DNA of 64,000 nucleotides from Austropuccinia psidii (GCA_023105745.1 JALGQZ010000006.1:66136316-66200315); one strand, 5' to 3'; positions 1 through 12,751 are shown, counted from the stretch's first letter. Program-made: numbers and translations. Notes: generated by a model from the sequence alone, not told the origin.

Positions 1-1700
1 TCAAATGCACCATGCTGAGAAATTTCTAGGTCATTTTTTTAAGCACACAATCTGAGCATTTGGCACAGCATTGGATGACATTTCAGCCAGGTGCAGCATT
101 TCACACGCTTTGGTGAAGTGCTCCAAGCTGAGCCTTCCAATGAAATATTGAAAAAATGGTCCTGACAATGGCTTTACTGAGCACTTCCACACGGTGCTTT
201 TGACCATGACATGCTCAGCTTGCGTGTGCAAATTGGGTGAAACGCAATGCTGAGCATGTGGCACATGAGCTACATATATGCAAACAATTAGAAGGTGGAT
301 ACCCATTGGCTATATGCATGCAGGCTGAAGTAGTATTACAGCTGACACTGTAGTACGCAGTACACCTTTGTAAATGTATGCTGCGGGGCAGACCAAAAGC
401 TGTTCAACAATGTAACATGCAATCATGTCAAGCCATCAAGTCACATATCTCAACTGCATCCCTTTGATTCACCTTGTTGGGCAGCTCTGCCTAACTACGG
501 CACAGATGCTGGTGTAATCCAAGTTAATGAAAGTGGGTTATAATGGGATGACTTCATATTTGGGTCATACACAAACAGTGGATTCACTCCGGTGCCATTG
601 TTGGGGAAAACTTTGACTGGCTGCGCTTCTTCATTGCGCATGCTCATTGGCGGGCAGCCACATGCTTTCATACGCACCCCCAACGGGTCATATGCAGGCA
701 AATTTCACATGCCTGGAAGACATTTTACTGCCAGTCTTCCGACCGGCTATTTTCTTGGTCAGGTGGTCAGGTTTACTGTAGACGCTCACCCGCTTGCGCG
801 TGGAAACCTGAGGCCAATCAGTGTGGATTTGCTTCAGCCTCATCCGCATTAGAATAATCCCGGCCTATGATTGCGTGGGGATCTCCCACTGCAGGTCATT
901 TTCTGCATGTTCTCACGCTCCCCGCGCAAGTTGTGGCTCCTGGCTTGCAGCCAAAAATTCCCTTGGGAAGGTGGCCTCTTTTGCCAGAGTTTCATATACA
1001 CGTGAGGCAAAGACCCTGATGCCAATCTTGGTGGATTAGTACCCGCCTCAAACACAATAGGGGTGAATGTATATGTGGATCATGGTTCACGGCCGGCGCC
1101 CCCTTTGATCATGCCACAAATTCCCCCCTGGAAGCCCAGTAGGCATCAGTCAGCAAAAAACTTCAGGAAAACCCAAGCTCATGTTCGGTGGAACGCCACC
1201 AAACATATCTCACCCGCCCGCACACAAACATCCCCACAGTGAGATTGCCCTTTGAAACCGCCAAAATTGCCCAATAGGTCCCTGTGCAACAATTAACCTG
1301 GGGAAGATATGCTCATTCTTTGCTGTAACACCAGTGAACATGTCTGCATGCCTCTAATATGCCCCTCCGCAATAAGTTGCTACAACCCACCAAATTTTGG
1401 ATATGCTAATGCCAACCTTGTTTCACCAAAGGTTGCATAACTTGCTGCAGATCCAGAAGTCATATCGGTGCACCCACATTTTTGCCACCTTGCCTTGATA
1501 TATGCCCCAAATCGGATATGAAAATTATGAGTGCAAGAGGCCCACCTCCATCAAGACCATGCACGTAACCACAGGCCATCCCCCCTTGAGCCCATTGCTG
1601 CCTCTCATATAAGTTCCCCACCTGCGCTTATTCATCTTCATTCCCTTTAGCTACCCCTTCCTGATCATATAATTTCCAACTGTCCCCAAATAATTCATAA
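1..1700. other. Left-edge region without a recognisable gene
   Basis: I see no gene I can support here. Short open stretches exist on both strands (for example 592-852 on + and 495-701 on -), but they overlap each other and show no domain. The stretch is less AT-rich than the rest of the window and holds CpGs. The first 300 bases repeat imperfectly a motif like GCTGAGCATNTGGCAC, which could be subterminal repeats of a DNA transposon whose genes follow; that is inference only. No terminal inverted repeat could be matched. Confidence 0.4.
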
Positions 1701-1707
1701 TAGCCAC

Positions 1708-4110
1708 ATGTCAACCCCTTCACAACCACTTTGCATTTGGATGATTAATATTTGTATTCAAATAAATAGTGATATAACCTTAAATCCTGAGAATTCTCAC
1801 TTAGCTTCTTGGATTATCCTATGGCACAATCAACACAACATATTCGTATATCTCCCCAATCACCAGCGTGCTATTGGCTCTCTCCCTGGAGCCCTTTCCA
1901 AAACGTTGATACCATTCCTTGGGGCACCACAAACTTTCATGCACTGTGGTCCTGGTGGGGCATGGATTGAAAATTGCCAATCCAATCCTACTCAAGTATT
2001 ATTTGTTGAGGGAGTATTTATGACTGATGCAAATGATCCCTTCTCATCTCAGAAACCCAATCTAGCATTTATGTTCTTCACATGGTATCCAAACATTCTA
2101 TTCATAATTGAAAGGTTTTGAACACAAGATTTCAAGCTTGAAATGCCCAAAGAATATTACTGTAATACTCATAGTCAATGTCAACTGTTTACTCCGACAT
2201 TTCCCGCTTCAAACTCAATGCCAGCTTCATATCCTGCTGCTTCATCATTGATTTCCAAGCAAAAACTGATACAATTACCCAGTGGATCAGACCTCCCCAT
2301 GATGACCCCGCCCCATTCCATTATCCAAACCCCCCTCCTCCCTCATCAAAAGACCAGACTAGCTATTCTATGGTATTGAGAAATCCCCAATGGCCAATCA
2401 GCCTGTAACCTTTGGGCCACCTCACCCCCAGGATCCACTTTTAATGCCAGGCACATCATTACAAACAAGGTTGTTAGCTCATTTGAATCCCTTTCAACCA
2501 ATAACCCTTTTGTAGGACTGCTTGCGGATGATATGGGATTAGGTAAAACCATTCAGGCCATTGCTCTAATTGGTACCTCCAAGGAGCAGTCGATTGCAAA
2601 CCCCCATCGCTCCATGCCCACCATGATCATCTGCCCCCTTGCTTAATTACCAACTGGCAATCAGAAATATCCAAGAAAGCTCAGGCTGGAGCGCTGCATG
2701 CCAAAATCTACCATGGTCGCACTAGTCACTCATTATCCAAGGCCGACATCTTAAAATATGATATCATCATCACTTCTTACAATACTATCACCCAAGAATT
2801 TAAGCAAACCAATACCTCTACATCATTCATTTTTCAAATCAATTGGCATTGTATAATTTTGGATGAAGCACAGTGAGTGTCTGAGCTTAAATGATTCAAA
2901 TTATCGTTTATATCCAATAACCCTTCCCCTATCTTATAGCTATATTTTCTCTCAATACACTGCCACTCACCGTGCCATTAATAGCCTCCTTTCATCCCAT
3001 CAAATATGTTTAATGGGCACACCTATTCACAACACCATTGATGACCTTTTGGGCATAATATCATTCATCACCCAACCTCAGAGCTCAGATCAAGATAACT
3101 GGTCACCATTCATCCTGAGTAGTCTTTCCAAAGGTAGCAATGATATTTTTCATTTGGCATTGTGGCATTTAAGTTTGCGCCACACCAAAACCACACATCT
3201 CAAATCCCTCCCCACTATTAGCCATCATTATGAGCTGCTCCCACTCAACCCAACCATGCAGCAAGAATATTCCACATTATACAAAGAATTCCTATCATCC
3301 AAAAGCAAAGAACCAGGAGAATTTATCAGAAACATTAATAAGCTGCGAATATGTTGTAACCATCACATCATGCTTAACACAATTGGGGGGGCAGATTTGG
3401 AAGACCACAAAGGCAGGAGCACTCAGGATAACTCCCCAACAATCACACAAACTATGGTGGATGTGGAAACATGCATGATGATTAGTAATATTGCACACCT
3501 CCTACAAAGCTTAATGAAGAACAAACAAACAAGGTGTGGTCCAACCAAATCGGTGGTTTATACCCAATGGACCCAATTTCTTGATTTGTGGGTTAATTCT
3601 AATATGCATCCATTACCAATTGAATCCATCTGACTGTTTTTTATTGTAGAATTAATATTGCACTTGCCCATCACTCTATCCTTTCAGCAGGAATTGACGG
3701 AACAATTACAGCACAAGTGCAGGAGAAGGCACTGGAGAATTTCTTCAATAATCCTGAATGTGAAGTACTGATTGCATCCATTGCCGCAGCTGGAACTGGC
3801 CTCAATATAACTTGTGCTAATATTGTCTATTTAATGGTGAGGGGACCCCCAAAATTCTACCCTGATTTTTGGCCCCTGGCATCCACATTTCCAGGAGCCC
3901 AATTGGAACCCAGCCATTGAGGCTCAGGCTGTTGATTAACTCCATTGTATTGGCCAATAACAACCTGTAAAGGTCATCCACTATATCACTCCTCATTCTG
4001 TTGAGGTCAACATGCAGAAGGTACCTTTCAAGCTCATCTTTTTCCCTGATTGTATTCTGAAATACTGCTTTATGGGAATGCCATATTCCAATCACCAATA
4101 GGTCCAAGAA
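1708..4110 (+). pseudogene. SNF2/HLTF-RAD16-like helicase, decayed repeat copy
   Basis: This is a broken gene for a SNF2-family DNA-dependent ATPase. An N-terminal ORF (1708-2121) precedes the helicase. At about 2518-2560 the frame reads LLADDMGLGKT, the motif I typical of the RAD5/RAD16/HLTF branch. Motif II is DEAQ near 2862-2873, next to a GTGAGT splice donor. LMGTP (motif III) lies near 3010, and the helicase-C part follows: SVVYTQWTQFLDL, then AAGTGLN near 3790, then WNPAIEAQAVD and IGQ near 3910-3955. An intron near 3593-3650 ends in TTGTAG after a CTGAC branch site, and another near 3835-3895 ends in CCAG. Damage includes a frameshift at about 2640 and stops inside motif VI, where the expected R-LHR-IGQ reads stop-LHC-IGQ. 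No RING domain is seen. It probably belongs to a repeat family rather than a cellular locus, because it sits beside a tnp2 transposase. Confidence 0.8.
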
Positions 4111-4424
4111 AAGAAAAAATCATTAACTGCGTGAGCCTTACTGATATTATATAATTTGTGTTTGACCAAGTTGATAACTCCTGCTAACCCTGGCACAGGT
4201 CAACAATTATGAACACCATGAGCTGGATCAAACTCCTTCAATATTTCCTCAATTAAAATGAGCAATGGAATATTATTTCTAAGGGAGACACTGATACATT
4301 CCAATTCATATTGTCTATATTCTGACATATTTAGCAAGTTGTTGCATCTTTAAGAAATAATAATCAGATTGTATTGCACCTGCACAAATAATTCACAAAA
4401 TGTTAATTTGTAACAGTGCTATAC

Positions 4425-6406
4425 ATTTATTTTGCTAAGTTATTGCAGAGCATCACCATTTGGCCTAATAACTGACATGTCAAGTATTTTGAGGGCGCTA
4501 GTCTGCATCTTACTACAGCTCTTGAGCCAATCTTGATCAAATACCTGAAATGATAGGCCTTCCGGAATATCACCATCATCTGTCGATTGTAATTCTGGCA
4601 ATCAATCAATAGTTTTTTTACCCTTTTTTCAATGCAATTACAAAACTCTATGTCTCAATCCATTTTTAATACCAATTCATTAAATAACTGGGAGTGCCAG
4701 CCTAATCCCACTTTGCGGTAAACTTGACAGCCATTTTCCAGTACCTCCTCAGTATCTGAGCATACTCAAGGGTCATTGAATTGTGATGCTAGAATGGGAA
4801 ATTTAGCCGTATCACACCATTCACGACGGGCTCACAGGTCTGCACATAATCAAGTAGATAATCATCAGTCTTTGCTCACAATGAAGAAGAGATAAAGTAA
4901 CTAACCCTTTGACAAATATTTGCAAGCTTTTGATTCTCCTTCTTTTTAACCAAATACTCGGCATCCTTTTTAATAGACTTCCATTCTCTTTTCAAATAAG
5001 TGAAATATTGCTCCATTAAAGCCACCACGACCCCATAGTTATTATGATCCTTGTTCCAACAGTAATGATGATACTTGGTGCTGACAAGTGCGAGACAGAA
5101 TGTATGGTAAAACACCATAGACATCAGCTCATTGAATGGATGTTGCCATGAGCTCTCCCAGTCCCAAGTGAATTGCTTTAGTCCTAGCTTGTGAAGCTCA
5201 TTTTCGCAGTAGCTTTGGAAACCCTGAGACTGAACCTGTGTTGATGGCTCATTGAAAACATCCTTGGGGACATATCCAAGATAACCAGCCACTTAAATTG
5301 CAATTTCACGCTCTTCTGTGCTGGGTGGTGCTGGTAGTGAGGAAAAATCCTTATCCCTAAATTTGAGTAGGAACAGGCAATGGGCATTTACTGCTGATCT
5401 CATTCCATGGAAATTCTCTGGAAGTTCTGATTTCAGCAATTTTTGTTTCTCCTTTGGGCTTGCACGTTTTGCCACATTGTGAGCTTCATGAGCCTGGTTC
5501 CTTTGCTGTCTGACCTCGGATTTTTCAAGAATACTCTGGGCAAGGGGTATTTGAGGATGGGTGAACTCACTATTTGACTGAGTGCCATGCTTATGCGCTG
5601 TGAAATTGTCCCTCCTTGGTTCATCATTTGTTTCCATTTGAGTCGGAGACATGTTCTCATCCTCATCATCCACCACTTTTTCTCTTGATGAGCTGGCATG
5701 AGCTGTTCTTGGTTTGGAGGCATATGGATGATGATGTCCAGTGACTTTCTCTTTATGGACCACAGGTGAAGATGCATAAAGTTCATCACCTGCCATGCAC
5801 ATCATCAGTTAATAAATCAAAAAATTAACAAAGACTGATCATACTCACAATATTCAATTGGCTCCTGAGGTTGGACTGACTTTCCTTTAGGTTCCATATC
5901 TAACCCATGAAAAAAACATATCAAATTGTGAAAAAGGTTATACTCCGAAATTAAAATGACTTACTTTTATGAAGTGTCAATCCTGGATTTCCCTCTGACA
6001 GACCACTCCAAGTTACATTTTCCAATGGCCTTTTTTGTTGCCCATCATCCACGGGCCTTTCATCACCCACATGAACCTGAGATCCTGATGGGATATTAAG
6101 GGTTGGCTGTTTACTTTGTCCAAAGGGATCCTGGGATGCGACTGGATTGCAACCGGGATTAAGGAGGAACTCACGTGGAAATTTTGATTGGGGATTAGAG
6201 TTTGATGATATTTGAGGTGTGCCTTCTGGCCCCTGAGACACATGCATTTGTGTATTAGTGGGATTCAGTGGAATTGGAGTGACAGAAATATTTGGGATCG
6301 ACCAAGTGCTTGAAGTTGGAGCCTTTGGTTTTCCCACATCAATGTTAAGACCTGATACATTCATTGAGGATGCAATAGGGGTTGTGAGAGGAATGTTGGG
6401 ACTCAA
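4425..6406 (-). pseudogene. Unrecognised multi-exon protein of a repeat family
   Basis: I do not recognise a named domain. Three exons can be read on the minus strand: 6406-5965, 5899-5849 and 5789-4906. Clean GTAAGT and GTGAGT donors and TTAG and GCAG acceptors keep one frame through both introns. The first exon is rich in P, S, N and T and looks disordered. The third runs from an acidic, low-complexity stretch into a folded-looking, W-rich segment (WDWESSWQHPFNELMSMVFY and on) with a Lys-rich helix before the next donor at 4905. Further downstream (about 4800-4425) a protein-like frame continues with stops. A TAA at 5293-5295 interrupts exon 3. The gene is divergent from the tnp2 transposase and convergent with the helicase, which suggests cargo or a partner ORF of the same DNA transposon. 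That role is inference. Confidence 0.6.
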
Positions 6407-7672
6407 TGGTGACTGTGTTTGAACATTATATATGCTAGATTAACTATATGAGTCATGAACAGAACCTGAATGGGATTTATGTGACTTGGAAGATGACATA
6501 AGGGCCGAAAAAGTACAGTAATATCTTTAACTAGATAAAACACCTCAGTATTATGATAAAATGGAGTGATATGAGATGAAATGTTTTAAAATTTAGAATA
6601 GAGATATTCTATGAATATTTCTCAAAAGAGTCTTATTGGAAGTCAAATAAGCCTCTTTTTAGGAGAATCCTCCCTGCCTCCTTTTGAGCTCCTCCGCTTT
6701 TGTCGGAAACCACCCTGCATGGCCTACCACCATATAATGTAATATTCCCTTGATCTCAAAGGGGACCTATCATTCATAAGTAATCACATTTGGTAACATT
6801 TCCGCCTCCCCATTGTCACATTTTGTGAATTATCCAAACTGCCAATATATGCATTGAAATTCCACAGCATTGTACATCTGTAAAGGGGTATATTAATGAA
6901 GGATTTACCCACAAAAGAGACATCACCTTTTCAAGAAAGGCAAGACAATCCAAATCACATTCCAACCGATTGAAAGCCTTCTGAACTCAAACCAAATACC
7001 AAGACTTTAGCTGCACTCCAACCCCTTATGTAATAGAGCTATATTGTTATGTCTGTAATAAGGTTTAAGCCATGTACAATGGCGTGCCAGCATACATGGT
7101 TTGAATGTCAATCCCCTCAATTCAATGTTGACAAATCCCTATTGGAACGCCCCTCAAGGGTCAAAACCGCATCATCACCATGTGTAAATAAAATAGAATA
7201 TGTATGAGCATTGAGAAGCATGCAATTTTACCCAATTGAACTCCTAACCAATTCCGCCATCCAGATGAGACATGTTACACTTTACCAGCTGCAGCTCATG
7301 CACCATTACAAATGGGGTAAAATTCTCAGATGGCTCAAATCATCTCCCCCTTCATAAATAATCACTCAATTTTTTTCCAATTAATTAAACTCCTAAACAC
7401 TTTCACATCAGCCATAGATATTTATACACAAACCAACCGTACTCTCAATTCCTGAAACAATGACAACCTGCCACTATTCCTCAATGCATATATGCATGTG
7501 TCAACACTGCTTAACTCAAACCCACTCTTCCCCTGAGGGTGATAGGCACGGAGCTGCCTTCACACCTTTCCAATATAAACAGCACATTAAAAAGCTCAAA
7601 TAAACCATTGCACCCAAATCTCTTCCAAACATCCATCCTTCTGCATCAGGATCTGAGTGCCCACAAATTCCA
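6407..7672. other. Intergenic stretch between divergent transposon genes
   Basis: No ORF or repeat that I can name. The stretch separates the minus-strand three-exon gene from the plus-strand tnp2 gene and would hold both promoters if they belong to one element. It has scattered AT runs and no clear TATA box in a convincing position. Confidence 0.4.
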
Positions 7673-9043
7673 TTGGATCAAATATTCCCAGCTGATTATT
7701 CACAATTGACCCAAAGCACCTTCTCCACAGCACCGGGTCTCAATTCGACTGCACAGAAACCATACAGCAGCAGTCAAACCCTTCCCCCACAAGAACTTGG
7801 AATGATGATATCTGCCATTCTATCATTAAGGTATATTATACCCTGCAGGGCTTCACGCATTGTCAAACACTCCCTAAGCCTGCTGATCAAGTCCAGAATC
7901 TCAAGCTCCAGTGGTCCCCCCACTCCTGCATTCCATATACCTCAAGATCTGAGTACCATATTTAAACATCTCCAATTGGAACCAGCTATTCAAAGCTATA
8001 TATGTTGTCCTCAATTTTTCTCTCTTAATGGCCTTACCAAATCAGTTACAACTGACCAACCCCACTGTCAACTCCATAATGACCCAAATGCTCATGATCC
8101 CCCTTGCACACAATCATTAGGAAAATTCATCTATTCATTTGAACCCCACACCCAAAACACAACCAACATGAAGCAAAAGTTTATACCAACAAAACATTTC
8201 ATTTATCAACCATTCAAAAATTGGCTTGCCAGATTTCTCCAGCGGGCTGGAATTATGGAAATTCTGAATCAACATCAACAATCCCAAACTCCCAAAGCTT
8301 CCCCAAAATGTGATGTCTGGGATGGATTGGTCTGGAGACGCTTCACTGGAACTAGAAATATCAACAACCCCCCATTCTGGTCCATTCCTGGTGCACTGGC
8401 CTTCTCCATTTATGTGGACTGGTTTAATGCACATGGAAAGTCAACCCGGTTGGCCAGAATTGGACCTATCATGCTTATTTGTCTTAATCTTCGCCCAAGT
8501 GAAAGATTGAAGCCAGAGAATGTCTATGTTGCAGGATTCATCCCTGGTCTGAAGGAGCCCACTTCCCTTCAATTGAATTACCTATTAATGCCACTCATCA
8601 ACAAGCTCAAAGAGCTATGGAAAGGTTACCATTTTTCACCCACCTCAACAGGTCCTTCAGGATCCTTTATCCGTGTTGCCATCCTCACAGCCATTGCAGA
8701 TGTGGTTGCCATGCGCAAGCTTAGTGGATTTATTTCCCATTCAGGCAACCACTTTTGTAATTTTTGCACCATTCACAAAGCTCAAACTAAAGAAATTGGT
8801 CCTCAATTTCACTACACATGCTCATACCAAAATCATAAATCAACCATTGCTAAATGGCTTCAGGAAACCCCACAACAAAGACAAGCAATTTTCTCTGAGT
8901 ATGGAGTGCAATATTCAATTTTGGAAGACCTTCTGTATTGGGATGCAACCAGAATGGTTAATCTTGAAAATATGCATAACTTTATACTTCAAATCTTGAA
9001 GGATCATGCAACTTTCAAATTGTGCATTCCAGAGTCCAAATGA
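7673..9043 (+). pseudogene. tnp2-type (CACTA/EnSpm) transposase, main block
   Basis: A 456-codon open stretch with the fungal version of the plant tnp2 / Transposase_21 fold, the DDE transposase of CACTA elements. It acts in the nucleus on element ends. An N-terminal cysteine region (CCPQ near residue 111, then PHC and PPC to about 145) resembles the zinc-binding head of this family. The core follows: DWFNAHG at 249-255, a LNL-P-ERLKPENVYVAGFIPG block at 271-291, and IADVVAMRKLSGFISHSGNHFCNFC at 341-365 (given here only as landmarks). Near residue 435 the usual ID-MHN motif reads LENMHN. There is no ATG at the open end: the frame opens at TTG 7673 and the first in-frame ATG is near 7802, so an upstream exon is probably missing. 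The frame stops at 9041-9043 and resumes below. Confidence 0.8.
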
Positions 9044-9273
9044 AAAATTTACCTCAGGTCCCACAGCAAATCCAATGACACTAACAGTTCAGACTCAGAT
9101 TCCATGACCTCCAACAGCTCTCTTGATAAAATAACATTTAGAGAGGCCCTCTCCCTGAGAAGAGATGCAGCAAAAATAATAAATGAGCCACTCCCCACTA
9201 CTTCCTAATGCCCACTCCTCACATGGAACATCCATCTAGTGGTTCTGCGGAGATTCCTTCATTTGATGTGGAT

Positions 9274-9840
9274 TGAATCCCCTCTGAATTGGATATCACT
9301 GCACTGAGTGATCACCAGATCAAGGGTGAGGCTCTGAAGCATCTCCAACAAATCATATCTGAGACCATAATTCCCTCATCATGGACAAGAGTACCTTGAA
9401 ACATGGGTTCCCCCTCTTATGGTAGCTTAAAAGCTGCTGGATAGGCTCTCTTATATAAGGTCTATATTCCATTTTTAATGCTCAGTCAACAGATGTCATT
9501 AGATGCACACCAATCCGCCAACACTGAAAGAAAAATGGGTCAGTCAGAAGAGCTTGCAAATGAACTAACCAAGAATACATTCCATTTGATTACTGCTATC
9601 AACATTGCCACAAGCTGGACTGTTTCAATAGATGATGCGACTGCGTTTGCTGAACATTGGAAAAAATTCTGCCTTTTGTATCAACACCTGTACCCAAAAA
9701 AGAAAAGTAAACCAAATCATCATTTTGCTGATCATATTCCCAAACTCTTCCAACGTTGGGGCCCAGAACAAGCCTCAACCACATGGGGTTATGAGCACCT
9801 GATTGGAGTATTTGCAAAGATGCCAACAAATAACAAAATA
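9274..9840 (+). pseudogene. tnp2 transposase, distal block
   Basis: Continuation of the same transposase after a broken stretch. Near 9375-9480 the frame reads SWTRVP, a stop, then NMGSPSYGSLKAA, another stop, then ALLYKVYIPFLM. This matches the family's conserved segment before its last helical block. From 9478 a 120-residue open frame carries PNHHFADHIPKLFQRWGPEQ and then YEHLIGVFAKMPTNNKI. These correspond to the tnp2 motif in which an H-IP-RWGP block is followed by an E-LIG-F/L-K-TNN block. A GTACGT donor at 9841 directly follows and suggests an intron there. At least two stops show the gene is dead. The 9044-9273 gap is an acidic, Ser-rich linker with stops. Confidence 0.7.
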
Positions 9841-10171
9841 TGTACGTCAATTAATAAGATCAATATATTCACATTGATTAAACACCTGAACTGAATAAGA
9901 CTAACTTCTTGCAACTCTGAATAGATGATATAGATAAAACCTTACTTCAACATATCTATTGATGTTCCAACCTTTCCTTCTCCTGAAATCCCCATCTGTG
10001 CCATGTGAAATAAAACAGCTTTTTGAATCACAGCCACCTGCCCTGTTCAATCACCATAAATAGAACAAACCATCCCGCCATGAACAAGAAAATTATGATT
10101 TCCTGGTTGAGTACCTACAGAACTTTCATGCAACAAGGGAAATAGCTGATTGGATCAGCTTAGACACTACT

Positions 10172-10585
10172 GTGCAATCCACAAGTCATTCCACTTCAAG
10201 GATTGTCTCACCTTGGTATTTTCCAGTTTCAAAAATTGATATTGGGAACAATATATTTTTAACTGAATCCAAAAATGTCAGCAACAGTGTGATATGTTTT
10301 CTGAGGGGCAACTCACAACAATTTGGTATTGTTTATAGCATTTTCAAAGTCTCTGAGCCATCTAGCATACTGAACAATAACTTTTTGATCTTGAAAACTT
10401 TGAAGATTGATGTGAATATATTACCAGATTGGCTGCATCTCAATATTTATAAAGCTGTTGGTTTTGATGATGGACACTTGATTATATCTGAAGAAGAAAT
10501 AGAAGGTAACTGTGGATTGTATGATAACAACGTTCTGTCATGTGGACTGCTTGTAATTATAAAGCCGTTATTTCATGATATGTAG
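10172..10585 (+). pseudogene. Probable C-terminal part of the tnp2 transposase
   Basis: A 137-codon open stretch in the position where fungal tnp2 proteins carry a C-terminal beta-rich extension. It has alternating hydrophobic strands, a run reading SPWYFPVSKIDIGNNIFLT, and a tail near LLVIIKPLFHDM that ends in TAG at 10583-10585. No catalytic motif is expected or seen. It could be an unrelated ORF, but strand, order and distance fit the transposase above. The stretch between 9841 and 10171 would hold an intron and a short exon; I could not place the acceptor. Confidence 0.45.
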
Positions 10586-10729
10586 TCTACAAAAATGCAA
10601 ATCTCTCAGATTCATTAGCAATTTTGCTAGTGAAATAACTGCCTCAAAATTTAGTGACAGAGACATGCCATTGTGACAAGAAAAGCCCATTATTTCACAT
10701 TGCCACAAAGAACTTACTATTTTGATATT

Positions 10730-11200
10730 GGTTACAGTGTGAATAAGCCAAGTTCAATGATCAAATGACCCACACACTCACCTTTCACAGCATCCAAAAT
10801 TTCTAACTGCGCCATCATCACGTTGGAAGGGGAATTGGCCCTTGCGCACCCGCACACGCCAATGCACACGCAAGTGCACCTGCACCTGCACCCGCACATG
10901 CCAATTAAATTGCAACTGCACCTTCCAAGAGTGGTTTCATGTGTCACCCACAAATGGTCAATGCCACCTGACATTAGGCCCTCACATGTATTGCCTTTGT
11001 GTGCATGTGTCACCCATGCACCCACTGCATTGTGCAGCAGGCTCTAACCATGTCACCCCCTCCTGCTGAGCTAGCTGATTGATGGCTACACAAAATTAGG
11101 ACAACACATCATTTGGCCATGGTGTGCCCATCACACACACACACCCGCACCTGCGATATTGTGTGGTGGGCTCTACCAGTGTCATCTGCAAAACAACAAT
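10730..11200. repeat. CA-rich low-complexity DNA
   Basis: Short runs of CACCCGCA, GCACACGC and GCACCTGCACC are crowded between about 10845 and 10930 and again near 11125-11150. ORFs over it on both strands are only translations of the repeat. Its place just after the tnp2 gene would suit the subterminal repeats of a CACTA element, mirrored by the imperfect repeats at the left edge of the window; this is inference. Confidence 0.5.
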
Positions 11201-11529
11201 CCCGCTCAGGTGGAGTCCTTTCATGGATAACCTGGTGAAGTCAAACCCCCCCACTTACGTCAAGACTGGCTGAAGGACCTCTTTGATGTGTATTTGTGCA
11301 AACAGGCGGGTCTTATGTAATTCTTACCAACCATTGGACGGTTGTGGTATGATCAGGTGGTGAGGAATCTGAGTTGAAGGCACAGGGGAACCAATATTGG
11401 TGGATGTCACAGGATTTGGTGTAAGACAAGAGTGTGATGTGTGCTTGACCTTTGCTTGATTTTTGCTTGACCTGAACTTGACTTTTATCCTGTTTGATGT
11501 TTGCTTGATGTGAAGTCAATCTCCAACGA

Positions 11530-12727
11530 TTGAAACAAGATTTGCCCTGGTTACTTGTGAAAGATGCCTAGAGGCAAATAGGAAACATGGGAAGAAGTAT
11601 GGGTTACTTCAGCATATAGAAGAGCCCAAACACCCATGGGAAACCATCAAAATGGACCGGGTTACAGGACTTGTCCCAGGAGGCAAAGAAAACCACAATG
11701 CCTGCTTGATCATAGTTGATAGGTTCAGCAAGAGAATGAGGTGTCTACCATGCCACAAAGAGGAAACAGCCATTGATACTGCTCTGTTATTTGGGAATAA
11801 CATCATATCTACCTGTGGAGTCCCTAACATCATCATTAGTGATAGGGACCCAAAATTCACATCTGAATTTTGGACCAACTTGTATGACATGCTTGGAACC
11901 AAGCTTTCTTTTTCCACAGCTCACCATCCACAAACAGATGACCTAGCTGAGAGGATGATCCAAACAATGGAGGACATCCTTAGAAGGTTCTGTGCCTATG
12001 GCATGGAATATAAGGACCATGAGGGATATACCCATGACTGGGTTACCCTTCTACCAGCTGTCCAACTGGCTTATAATACAAGTCAGCACTCTACCACAGG
12101 AAAAACACCTGCACTGATAGAGAAAGGGTGAAATCCCTTGTTGCCTGTGGATCACTTGAAGAAGAATCTTCTGAACATCCACCCCACAGCCAAAGACTTC
12201 CATGATATGTGGAAGAGAGCTTGTGACACAGCTGCTAAATGCATAGCTGAAGCAAAAGATTATAATAAGCAGAGGTGGGACAAGACACACATGGAACCTG
12301 ACTTTAAGGAAGGGGACCAGGTGTTGGTGTCTACACTGAACTTAAACAACCTTAAAGGACCCAAGAAGATGAGAGACTCATTTTTAGGGACCTTCACTAT
12401 CATTAAGCTGGTAGGCAAGAATGCAGTAGAAGTCAAGCTCACAGAGGAGGTTTCCAGGAACTACCAAGTCTTTCCAGTGAGTTTAGTCCAGCTGTACTTC
12501 CAGACAGAGGAGGATAAATTCCCCTCCAGGAAGAAGAACCCCACCCCATCAGAAATACCTGTGAAGAAAAGTATCAAGGCCAAGAAGATCAGAGACAGTG
12601 CTTAGTCAGATTCAAGAACCAGACATCTGATAAGGACAGGTGGTTGGCAGAAGATGCCATACCAGATGGGAAAATTAATTTAAGAAGATTCAGATCCTCT
12701 AGGAGGACTGAACTGTCTCATCCATGA
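11530..12727 (+). pseudogene. Ty3/Gypsy integrase and chromo-like tail, 5'-truncated element
   Basis: The right-hand end of a Ty3/Gypsy pol gene. The frame opens at about 11530 with the second half of the integrase zinc finger (CERC), then KMDRVTG holds the first catalytic Asp and SDRDPKF the second. [15 protein letters not shown] holds the catalytic Glu. From 12138 a C-terminal domain reads WDKTHMEPDFKEGDQVLVST and on to QVFPVSLVQLY. A short chromodomain-like end with DRWLAEDAIPDG and RRFR finishes near 12727. A TGA at 12129-12131 replaces the Trp of a GW motif that is kept in the host element copy at 43130, and a frameshift sits near 12600. Everything upstream (gag, protease, RT, RNase H) is missing. 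The polypurine tract and LTR start follow directly. It is a close relative of the host element at 13372-45822 but a different family by its LTR. Confidence 0.85.
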
Positions 12728-12738
12728 TGCGCCTTTTT

Positions 12739-12751
12739 TAGAGGGAGGGTA
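12739..12751 (+). other. Polypurine tract of the truncated Gypsy element
   Basis: The purine run AGAGGGAGGGTA directly precedes the LTR start TGTCATCC. This is the expected plus-strand priming site for an element coding on the plus strand. Confidence 0.65.

Noticed and set aside
495..852. Overlapping ORFs at the left edge, one ending in a NPLFVYDPN motif similar to Harbinger partner proteins
   Set aside because: Only a short stretch looks similar, both strands are open over the same bases, and no further family motif could be found nearby.
2860..2875. Helicase motif II read as DEAH
   Set aside because: The bases read DEAQ at an exon end (GATGAAGCACAG before TGAGT), so DEAQ is reported instead.
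10823..11069. His- and Cys-rich plus-strand ORFs near 10.9 kb that could pass for metal-binding peptides
   Set aside because: They are translations of a CA-rich low-complexity repeat in several frames.
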